The position numbers and the translations under genes are program-made. From the NCBI GenBank assembly GCA_039414355.1, contig JBCDJN010000064.1, forward strand, positions 1-27,418: DNA of 27,418 bases. The letters are read 5' to 3'. Origin of the DNA: JBCCQL01 sp039414355. GTDB lineage: Bacteria; Planctomycetota; Planctomycetia; Pirellulales; Lacipirellulaceae. The notes under the pieces were generated by a model. That model was not told the DNA's origin and did not search any database. It saw nothing but the letters and a program-made list of their open reading frames with translations. This document shows, piece after piece, positions 9,343 to 16,875 of the stretch; the stretch's first letter is position 1; each line of letters starts with the position of its first letter.

Positions 9343-11222
9343 GCCACGCGGCGCCGACTGATCGATCGCTCGCCCTCGGCGTGCTTGCCGCATTGGCGCT
9401 AACAGCGTCTGCGGCGGCAGGCTCGACGGTCAATGCGCTCGACTATGGTCTCCGCGAACTGCCGGCCGGCGCCGACGCGACCCCGGCGCTCCGCCGCGCG
9501 GTCGAGGCTTGCCTGGAGGCCGGCGCCCGCACTTTGGTCATCCCGCCGGGCGAGTGGCACCTTTGGCCCGACCTCGCATTCGAGCGAACCCTGGCGGTCG
9601 CGAACAACGACCCGGGCGTGAAGCGGATTGTCCTTCTCTTGGAGGGCCTGCGGCAGTTCACCGTTGAGGCTGAGGGCGTGGGATTGGTGTGCCACGGCCA
9701 GATGATCCCGATCAGCGCCGAGGGCTGTGATGGGCTGACGCTGAAGGGATTGAGCATCAACTGGCGGCGGCCGTTCAACTTCCAGGGCGAGGTCGTGGCG
9801 GTCCACGCTTCGGAAAACGCCTTCGATCTACGTGTCCACGATGATGTGGCGTACGAGGTGCGGCGTGATCGGCTGATGTTCCTCGGCAAACCGAGCCGGA
9901 GGCCCAACGCCTGGCGCGAGTGGGCGCCGCCGCCGACCGAGGAGCTCACCTGGGAGCACAACCTGCAGTGGAACATGTGGTTCAACGGCCAGACGCGTCG
10001 GCCGATCCCGTCGGAGCACCTCTGGGGGCTGGAACCCGACCCGCGTGTGGGGGAGGTGGGTCCGCGGACCATTCGCCTGTTCGACGCCATGAGCCAGTTG
10101 CCGGAAGTCGGCTGGGTTGTGGCGGTGAAGGGGATGGTGGACCCCAACCGCACCTCTCCCGCGATCCGCGTCGCGCGCTGCTCGGACGTGGTGCTTGAGG
10201 ACGTCACAATCCACCACGCCGGAGGCATGGGCCTCATCGCCCAGCGGACCGACGGCGTTACGCTCCGGCGGTACCGCGTCGAGCTGCCGGCCCGCGCGGG
10301 GCGGATAGTCACGACGACCGCGGACGGTTCGCACTTCAACGGCTGCCGCGGCGACATATTGCTCGAAGACTGCCTATTCGAGAACATGCTCGACGACGCC
10401 ACCAACGTGCACGGCTGCTTCGTGCGAGTCGACGCGAGACGCGGCCCGAACACCTTCGTTTGCCGCCGCGTCCACAGCCAGCAACGCGGACTGATCGTCA
10501 TGGAGACGGGAGACCGGGTGGGCTTCGTCAACAGCGACAACCTGCAGCCCACCGGCGAGGCGACGGTGGTCGCGACGCGTGAGCTCAACTCCGACCTGTT
10601 CGAGGTTACCTTCGATCGCGTCCCGAGCGAACTGCCCGAGCGGTGCGGCGTCTACAACCTCACGTGGCAGCCGAACCTCACCGTGCGGAACTGTCTGGTG
10701 CGGAATCACCGGGCGCGGACGATGCTCGTGGCGACCGCCGGCGACGTTCTGATCGAGGACAACCGCTTCGAGTACTCGTCGATGGCGGGCATCCAGTTCG
10801 AGGGTGACAACGGGTTCTGGTGGGAGTCGGGGCCGACCCGCAGCGTTCTGATCCGCCGGAACGTCTTCCGAGACAACATCGGCTCCGCCCTCCGCATTGC
10901 GCCGCAGATCGACACCGAGCGATTCCCGCGCGCGGTGTACCACGGCGGCATCGTGTTCGAGGACAACCTGATTGAGGCGGATCACAGGCGGGTGGTCGAG
11001 GCGACCGCCGTCGACGGCCTGGTGTTCCGCAACAACACCATCAGGCCGACCGGCTATCTCGACGAGCCGGTGACATCCGCCCCGTCGTTCGACATCCGCT
11101 CGGGCCGCGGTGTGGTGATCGAAGGCAACCGCTACGAGGGGACGCCGCCGCTAACCGTACGCAGCAGCGCGGGCGGCGATACGCCGGTGCTCTCCGGCAA
11201 CGAGGGCATTCAGTTGGAGTAG
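9339..11222 (+). CDS. GH110 alpha-1,3-galactosidase-type beta-helix enzyme
   Basis: About 627 residues. The longer frame begins at 9150, but translation most likely starts at GTG 9339: it overlaps the previous stop (GTGA), has CTGGAG at 9325-9330, and opens directly with a signal peptide (LALGVLAALALTASAAAG). The sequence follows the GH110 pattern: NALDYG and a pectate-lyase-like entry; ERTLAVANNDPGVKRIVLLL; GQMIPISAEGCDGLTLKG; HFNGCRG at 332-338; and LDDATNVHG with Asp352-Asp353; then repeated right-handed beta-helix coils (VLIEDNRFEYSS, FEDNLIEA). GH110 enzymes are inverting exo-alpha-1,3-galactosidases, known on blood-group B antigen and on alpha-1,3-linked galactans, including marine ones. 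Here it probably removes terminal alpha-galactose from the same glycan handled by the GH78 neighbour. The linkage is inferred from the family only. Confidence 0.88.
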   Translation: MSHAAPTDRSLALGVLAALALTASAAAGSTVNALDYGLRELPAGADATPALRRAVEACLEAGARTLVIPPGEWHLWPDLAFERTLAVANNDPGVKRIVLLLEGLRQFTVEAEGVGLVCHGQMIPISAEGCDGLTLKGLSINWRRPFNFQGEVVAVHASENAFDLRVHDDVAYEVRRDRLMFLGKPSRRPNAWREWAPPPTEELTWEHNLQWNMWFNGQTRRPIPSEHLWGLEPDPRVGEVGPRTIRLFDAMSQLPEVGWVVAVKGMVDPNRTSPAIRVARCSDVVLEDVTIHHAGGMGLIAQRTDGVTLRRYRVELPARAGRIVTTTADGSHFNGCRGDILLEDCLFENMLDDATNVHGCFVRVDARRGPNTFVCRRVHSQQRGLIVMETGDRVGFVNSDNLQPTGEATVVATRELNSDLFEVTFDRVPSELPERCGVYNLTWQPNLTVRNCLVRNHRARTMLVATAGDVLIEDNRFEYSSMAGIQFEGDNGFWWESGPTRSVLIRRNVFRDNIGSALRIAPQIDTERFPRAVYHGGIVFEDNLIEADHRRVVEATAVDGLVFRNNTIRPTGYLDEPVTSAPSFDIRSGRGVVIEGNRYEGTPPLTVRSSAGGDTPVLSGNEGIQLE

Positions 11223-11285
11223 TTCTGCGTGCAGCTCGACCGCGACCAACGGCCGACCCGCGCCGAGACCGAGACAACGAAACCA

Positions 11286-12599
11286 ATGAACAAGCAACGC
11301 CAAACATCACGTCGCTGCTTCCTGCAAGCCGGGGCGGCCGTCGCCACGGGGTTGCTGGCCAGCAACCGGGCCGCGGCAAGCACTCCCCCCAGCGACCGCT
11401 TGGCGATCGCGCTGGTTGGCTGCGGCGGGATCGGTCGCTGGCACGCGCAGAATTTTCCGCCGGCGATCGCCATCCGCGCGATCGCCGATCTCGATCAGCA
11501 GCACCTGGCGTCGATGAAGAACGACTTCGCGCCAGACGCCGTCACCACCGACGACTACCGGGAGCTGATCGGTCGAGATGATATCGATGCCGTCTTCGTC
11601 TGCACGCCAGACCACTGGCACTGCCGCATCGCGTGCGACGCCTTGGAGGCCGGGAAGGACGTCTACTGCGAGAAGCCACTGACGCTCACAATCGACGAAG
11701 GGCGGATCCTCAGCGAGGTCGTGGCGCGGACCGGCCGGGTGTGCCAAGTCGGCACACAGCAACGCAGCGACCCGAACTTTCAGACGGCCGTCGCTCTGGC
11801 CCACAGCGGCCGGGTTGGCAAGCTCCGCCGGGTTACCGCCGCCATCGGCGCGGGTCCGCCGGGCGGGCCGTTCTCGGCCGAGCCGGCGCCCAAGCGGCTG
11901 GCCTGGGACCGCTGGCTCGGCCAGGCGCCCGCCGCGGAGTACCGCCCGCAGCGGTGCCACGGCAACTTCCGCTGGTGGTACGAGTACTCCGGCGGAAAGA
12001 TGACCGACTGGGGCGCCCACCACGTGGACATCGCCCAGTGGGCCATCGCCCCCGAGGACGAGCGGCCGATCGCGATCGAGGTGATCCACGCCGAGCACGC
12101 GTCGCCCCTGGAGGGCGGGATGCCGGTTCGCGACGACAGCTACAACACCGCTACGACGTTTCACCTCCGTTGCCGCTTCGCGGATGGTGTCGAACTCGAT
12201 ATCCGCGACACGGCGACGGACCTCGGCTTCGACAATGGCTTGCTCTTCGAGGGCGAAGAGGGGCGTTACTTCGTCAACCGTGGCAAGCTGACCGGTGGCC
12301 CCGTCGAGAAGCTCAAGTCGTCGCCGCTCGCCGATGACGCCACGTTCGCCCTGCGGAAGGGTCAGCCCATCGACACGCACTACATGAACTTTTATCGCGC
12401 TTGCCGTGACCGCAGCGAGCCGATCTCCGATGTCGTCTCGCATGTGCGGCACTTGAACACCTGTCACGCCGCGAATATCGCGATGCGGCTCGGGCAATCG
12501 CTCGTTTGGCGACCCGAGGAAATGAGTTTTGGGGACGAGTCGCTCAACCCGTGGCGCCAGCGGCGCGCTCGGGATGGTTACTCGCCGGCGGCCCTTTGA
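11286..12599 (+). CDS. Tat-exported Gfo/Idh/MocA family oxidoreductase
   Basis: About 437 residues. ATG 11286 is preferred to an in-frame upstream start at 11229 because it begins a twin-arginine signal, SRRCFLQAG (Arg9-Arg10), followed by a hydrophobic stretch. The N-terminal Rossmann fold has GCGGIG at 45-50 and the family hallmark CEKPLT (Glu129-Lys130-Pro131); the C-terminal half carries WGAHHVDIAQWAI (His245-His246), the usual catalytic-site region. Such enzymes oxidise or epimerise sugars using tightly bound NAD(P); glucose-fructose oxidoreductase is the known Tat-exported precedent. Planctomycetes commonly carry many Tat-tagged members of this family, substrate mostly unknown. It lies 63 bp after the GH110 gene, so a role on the released galactose or another product outside the inner membrane is plausible but unproven. 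No strong ribosome-binding site is seen. Confidence 0.93.
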   Translation: MNKQRQTSRRCFLQAGAAVATGLLASNRAAASTPPSDRLAIALVGCGGIGRWHAQNFPPAIAIRAIADLDQQHLASMKNDFAPDAVTTDDYRELIGRDDIDAVFVCTPDHWHCRIACDALEAGKDVYCEKPLTLTIDEGRILSEVVARTGRVCQVGTQQRSDPNFQTAVALAHSGRVGKLRRVTAAIGAGPPGGPFSAEPAPKRLAWDRWLGQAPAAEYRPQRCHGNFRWWYEYSGGKMTDWGAHHVDIAQWAIAPEDERPIAIEVIHAEHASPLEGGMPVRDDSYNTATTFHLRCRFADGVELDIRDTATDLGFDNGLLFEGEEGRYFVNRGKLTGGPVEKLKSSPLADDATFALRKGQPIDTHYMNFYRACRDRSEPISDVVSHVRHLNTCHAANIAMRLGQSLVWRPEEMSFGDESLNPWRQRRARDGYSPAAL

Positions 12600-12613
12600 A
12601 CACAAGACCAAGC

Positions 12614-15600
12614 ATGAATCGATTCCCAAGACGCTGGCACGGTCGTTTGTTCAGACCGAGCCTTGCGAACAAGAGCCTCGAGTTCGAGGCCCTGGAGCCG
12701 CGGCTCGCGCTCAGCTCGTACCCGCTGGTCAACGCCGGCTTCGAGTCTCCCGAGCTGAGCCTCGAGAACTCGTGGAGCCCCACCGTTCAGGGATGGGACA
12801 TCAACGCCGGTGCGCCGGGCGTCACGTACGAGGTACCGTTCGCTGAGCCGTCGCCGGCGCCCGAGGGCGACCAGTACCTCTTTGGTGATTCCGACCGTTG
12901 GATCATCCGCCAAGCGGGGCCGACCATCGAGGCGAATACTCGATACCTGCTGTCGGTCGACCTGTTCCCGCTCTCCACCGGCACGACCAGCGCCGGGCTG
13001 ACGCTGCAGGACAGCGCGTTCGCCCAGCTCGATTCGCAGGTCTTCCAGCCGTTCTGGGCGCCCGACCGGCAAGACTTTGAGCTGCCCGACGGCCAGTGGA
13101 CCACCGTCACCATCGGCTGGAACAGCGCCGAGCTGCCAACCTCGGTCGGCAACGCGCTGTCGATTGTGATCGAAGGCTCACGGCTGGCCGTAGACAACGT
13201 CCGCGTGACAGTCGACGCGTCGACGCACGACTTCTTCTTCAGTTCCACCACGGGCAGCTACCGGGGCGACGGGTTCTCGCCCGCTTCAGCGTGGAACGAC
13301 TTCGACGCCCTTGCCCCCTACCTGCCGCTGCAACCCGGGGAACGCATCCTGCTCAAGGCGGGCGACACGTTCACCGAGGAACTCAACCTCCGCGGCAAGG
13401 GAACGGCCGACAACCTGGTGGAGCTCACCAGCTATGGCACCGGCGACAACCCGGTGATCCGCAGGAGCGACCTCAAGCACGACGTCGGCGTAGTCTGGAA
13501 CAACGCCAGCCACGCGCGGATCAGCAACATCGACGTCGAGCACTCGAAGCTGGGCATCTACCTGCGCTACGAGTGGGAAGACGTCGGCAGCCAGAACGTG
13601 ACGATCGAGAACAGCAACTTCCGCGACATGACCGACCCGTCGCTGGACGCCTCCGCCAACAACTTCGAGTACGCCTGGTCCGACGCCATTTGGGTTGGCG
13701 GGCAGGCGTGGAATCAGGCCGAGTTCTCGACCCGGCTCGACGGGCTGACCATCCGCAACGTGACGGCGGAGAACGTCGCCCACCTGTTCGGCACCGGATG
13801 GTACTTCCCCGCGCCCTACATGAGCCGGCTGACGAACCTGCTCATCGAAGACAGCGTGGCCATCAACGCCCTCGCGGGCAGCTTCCAGCTCTTCGGCGTC
13901 GACGGCGGCATCATCCGCCGCGTGAAGGCGACCGGCGGCGGCGGGCAGGACACGTGGTCCGGCACCACGCTTGGCTTCATCCAAGACTCGAAGAACGTGC
14001 TCATCGAAGACAACGAGTTCTCCTTCATCGACCGCGCTCAATCGGCCGACGGCAGCGGGATGGACTTCGAAGGGAACACCGAGAACGTCACCTTCCGCAA
14101 CAACACCATCCACAACAACGCCGGCTCGGCCCTGCTGATCCTCAGCACCGGCGGGCCGAATAAGAACCTGGTGATCGAGGACAACACCTTCTACAACAAC
14201 GCCCTCGACCCGTGGAACAGCGAGATCAACAGCGAGATCCAGGGCAGCGCCGACGATCACACCGGCGTGATCCGCAACAACGGCATCTACCGCGGCGATG
14301 CGTCGATCAACTTCCTCTCGCCCAACTCCGACTGGTCCGGATTTGTGATCAGCGGCAACCGCCAGGAAGAGTATGGCAGTGTCCGGGAGCGGCCCTCGTG
14401 GTGGGAGTTCGACACCGACGGTGACTTCCAGGGCTGGGGCGGCTTCAACCAGTGGGCCTCGGCGAGTGTCGAGGGCGGGCTGCTGACCGGCACGAGCAGC
14501 GGCGTGGACGCCTACGTGCATTCCGCCGAGACCTGGGTCAACACCAACGAGGCCGATCAAGCCTGGGTCCGCATGAGCTCCACCGCGGGCAGCGTGGCCC
14601 AGGTCTTCTACATCACCGAGACCGACCCCGTTTGGAACCAGGAGAAGAGCGCTTTCTTCCAGGTCACGCCCGACGGGGAGCTGCGAGACTACTTTGTCGA
14701 CCTGAACCAGACCGACCTGAGCGGCGTGATCACCCAGGTGCGACTCGACCCGACCACCGTCGCCGACTCGGAGGTCGCCGTCGATTTCCTCAGGCTCACC
14801 GGCAGCACGGACCCGAACCAGCCGCCGCTTCCGCAGCCGGGGCCGCCGCCGCTGGAGATGCCGTTCACCTCCATCGCTTCGCAGGACGGCCACGTCTTGG
14901 AGTCAGCGAAGGACAGCGGCCAGGGTGGGTTCACCAGCGCGAACTCGTCGACCTTCCGTCTCGGCGACGACGCGCAGAACCGCGCCTACCGGAAGGTGCT
15001 GTCGTTCGACACGTCGTCGCTCCCCGACAACGCGATCGTGGTCGAGGCCACCATCGGCATCACACGGGTCGGCAATCCGGTGGGCCAGATCCCAATCGGC
15101 GTCGCCAACTCGTTCTTCGGTGACATCTTGGTCGACATCGCGACGCCGGGCTTCGGCGCCACCAACTCGCTGACGATCAGCGACTGGCAGAACCCCGCGA
15201 CGCAGGAGGCGGTCTCGAAGTTCGCGTGGCCGGCGTACCTTGACGGGCAGACGCTCTTCAGCCGTTTGGACGACCAGCACAACGATCTGGTGAACCTGAC
15301 CGGCCCCACGCAGTTCCGGGTTCGGTATGAGAACGACGACGACGGCGACAACACCGCCGACTACATGAGCTACGCGACGAGCAATCACTTTAATCCGTCG
15401 TTCCGCCCGCAACTGGTCGTGAAGTACTACCTGCCCGATGGCGCCGGGGCTGGGCAAGTGGTTAGCTCGGCGATCGAGGCGTCGACAGCCGCGGAACCCG
15501 CGACACTTGCTGCGCCGCTGTTTGTGCGGCAGCGCAGCGGCGACGCCAGCGAATTGGTGAGTGGCGGCTTCGCGGCGCCTTTGCTCACAGGCGAGTCAGC

Positions 15601-15787
15601 GGCGGCGGCGCGGGACGAAGCGATGCTGCTCGTCTACGCCCTGCCGCCAATGACGACCGAGGTGGTCTTCGAATCCGAGTCGGCGCCGAGTCTTGGTGAT
15701 GCTGAATCTGGGGCGGCGGCGCGAGAGGATCAACTCGGCGACGCCGAACTAGACGAGGCATTTGGCGCCATCGGCGGCGGGTTCTAG
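12614..15787 (+). CDS. Large modular LEPR-XLL surface protein with beta-helix
   Basis: About 1057 residues from ATG 12614; an in-frame start at 12506 lies inside the previous gene and is rejected. The N-terminus has the planctomycete LEPR-XLL signature (LEFEALEPRLALSS, LEPR at 27-30), linked with export of large surface or secreted proteins. Modules in order: a carbohydrate-binding-like beta-sandwich (about 38-200); a right-handed beta-helix (about 206-583, Asn-rich coils such as NVTFRNNTIHNNAGSALL); a second CBM-like beta-sandwich beginning WEFDTDGDFQGW (about 597-732); a CBM96/DNRLRE-like domain (about 750-940, KVLSFDTSSLPDNA); and an acidic tail ending LDEAFGAIGGGF, a typical end of these proteins. 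The beta-helix could be a polysaccharide lyase or hydrolase, but I cannot name a family. It starts 14 bp after the oxidoreductase gene, so is probably co-transcribed. Confidence 0.88.
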   Translation: MNRFPRRWHGRLFRPSLANKSLEFEALEPRLALSSYPLVNAGFESPELSLENSWSPTVQGWDINAGAPGVTYEVPFAEPSPAPEGDQYLFGDSDRWIIRQAGPTIEANTRYLLSVDLFPLSTGTTSAGLTLQDSAFAQLDSQVFQPFWAPDRQDFELPDGQWTTVTIGWNSAELPTSVGNALSIVIEGSRLAVDNVRVTVDASTHDFFFSSTTGSYRGDGFSPASAWNDFDALAPYLPLQPGERILLKAGDTFTEELNLRGKGTADNLVELTSYGTGDNPVIRRSDLKHDVGVVWNNASHARISNIDVEHSKLGIYLRYEWEDVGSQNVTIENSNFRDMTDPSLDASANNFEYAWSDAIWVGGQAWNQAEFSTRLDGLTIRNVTAENVAHLFGTGWYFPAPYMSRLTNLLIEDSVAINALAGSFQLFGVDGGIIRRVKATGGGGQDTWSGTTLGFIQDSKNVLIEDNEFSFIDRAQSADGSGMDFEGNTENVTFRNNTIHNNAGSALLILSTGGPNKNLVIEDNTFYNNALDPWNSEINSEIQGSADDHTGVIRNNGIYRGDASINFLSPNSDWSGFVISGNRQEEYGSVRERPSWWEFDTDGDFQGWGGFNQWASASVEGGLLTGTSSGVDAYVHSAETWVNTNEADQAWVRMSSTAGSVAQVFYITETDPVWNQEKSAFFQVTPDGELRDYFVDLNQTDLSGVITQVRLDPTTVADSEVAVDFLRLTGSTDPNQPPLPQPGPPPLEMPFTSIASQDGHVLESAKDSGQGGFTSANSSTFRLGDDAQNRAYRKVLSFDTSSLPDNAIVVEATIGITRVGNPVGQIPIGVANSFFGDILVDIATPGFGATNSLTISDWQNPATQEAVSKFAWPAYLDGQTLFSRLDDQHNDLVNLTGPTQFRVRYENDDDGDNTADYMSYATSNHFNPSFRPQLVVKYYLPDGAGAGQVVSSAIEASTAAEPATLAAPLFVRQRSGDASELVSGGFAAPLLTGESAAAARDEAMLLVYALPPMTTEVVFESESAPSLGDAESGAAAREDQLGDAELDEAFGAIGGGF

Positions 15788-15846
15788 AGCGGGTCCGTTT
15801 GGCCGGGCCGCGGAGTCGTGGGTTTGCGTTGCAAGGAGTCATTGAG

Positions 15847-16866
15847 ATGACCGATCGACGGCGTTTCTTCGGGTTGCTGGGCGCGTGCTGCGGCGGCATC
15901 GCCGGCGGCGCCATGGTTTCCGGTGCGCGACGCGCGGCGGCGCACCCCGCGGAACCGGCCGCGGCGCCCGCGCCGAGCTCGCCCGGCGTGCTACGGCTGG
16001 CTCTGATGCAGACGCCCGTCCACGGTGCTGACCAGGCGAAGAACCTCGCCATCGCCGAGGCGTTGTGTCGCGAAGCCGCCGCCCAGCAAGCTGATCTGCT
16101 GGTGATGCCCGAGATGTGGAACATCGGCTACCAGGGCTTCAGCAAGTTCGACGCAGAGACCGCCCAGGCGTGGAGCGAGCAGGCGATTGACGCCGACGGT
16201 CCGTGGTTGGGCCGATTCCGGGAGCTCGCCCGCGAGCTCGGCATCGCGATCGCGGCGACGTATCTCCAGCAGTGGCCCGGCGGCCCGCGGAACACGGTGA
16301 GCGTGATCGACCGCCACGGCGAGGTCCGGCTCACCTATGGCAAGGTTCACACCTGCGACTTTGCCTTCGAGGCCGCGCTGACGCCGGGCGACGGGTGGAG
16401 CGCGGTGGAGCTTGATACGGCCAAGGGGCCTGTCTCCGTCGGCGCCATGATCTGCTTCGACCGCGAGTTTCCCGAGAGCGCCCGCAGCCTGATGCTCGCA
16501 GGCGCCGAGGTGGTGGTGACGCCCAACGCCTGCCTGCTGGATGAGCTTCGGCTCGCCCAGTTCCAGGTTCGCGCGTACGAGAACGCCATGGTGATGGCCA
16601 TGGCCAACTACTGCGGGGCGACGGTTCTGAACGGCCAATCGATCGCCTTCGACGGCGCCGGGCAACTCCTGGTCCGGGCGGGTGAAGAGGAAGGCTTGGT
16701 GTACGCCGACGTCAACTTGGCGAACCTCCGCGACTACCGAACCAAGACGCTTTGGGGAAACGCCTGGCGGAAGCCAGGGGCTTACCAGGCTCTCACCGCT
16801 GAGCACACGATCCCCGCCTTCCAGCGGACCGACGCCTTTGGCCGCCCCGCTGACTTTGAAAGATAA
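15847..16866 (+). CDS. Tat-exported carbon-nitrogen hydrolase (nitrilase superfamily)
   Basis: About 339 residues. ATG 15847 has an excellent AAGGAG at 15833-15838 with 8-base spacing, so the upstream in-frame start at 15799 is rejected. The N-terminus is a twin-arginine signal (DRRRFFGLLG, then an Ala/Gly-rich hydrophobic run). The nitrilase-superfamily catalytic triad is complete: Glu89 in MPEMWNIGY, Lys166 in YGKVHTCDF and Cys203 in MICFDREFPES. Members hydrolyse amides, N-carbamoyl compounds or nitriles; this one looks more like an amidase or carbamoyl hydrolase than a true nitrilase, but specificity cannot be read from sequence. Export is unusual, since most relatives are cytoplasmic. 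Sitting 59 bp after the modular protein and 9 bp before the deacetylase gene, it may act on an amide or acylamino group of the same glycan or a linked peptide. That role is inference. Confidence 0.92.
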   Translation: MTDRRRFFGLLGACCGGIAGGAMVSGARRAAAHPAEPAAAPAPSSPGVLRLALMQTPVHGADQAKNLAIAEALCREAAAQQADLLVMPEMWNIGYQGFSKFDAETAQAWSEQAIDADGPWLGRFRELARELGIAIAATYLQQWPGGPRNTVSVIDRHGEVRLTYGKVHTCDFAFEAALTPGDGWSAVELDTAKGPVSVGAMICFDREFPESARSLMLAGAEVVVTPNACLLDELRLAQFQVRAYENAMVMAMANYCGATVLNGQSIAFDGAGQLLVRAGEEEGLVYADVNLANLRDYRTKTLWGNAWRKPGAYQALTAEHTIPAFQRTDAFGRPADFER

Positions 16867-16875
16867 GGGCTGACG

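Noticed and set aside
11307..12629. Minus-strand frame (440 codons) opposite the oxidoreductase gene
   Set aside because: Shadow of a clear Gfo/Idh/MocA gene with all its motifs.
13286..14893. Long minus-strand frame (535 codons) opposite the LEPR-XLL protein
   Set aside because: It is antisense to a well-supported modular protein, lacks recognisable domains, and reflects the high GC content, which suppresses stop codons in shadow frames.
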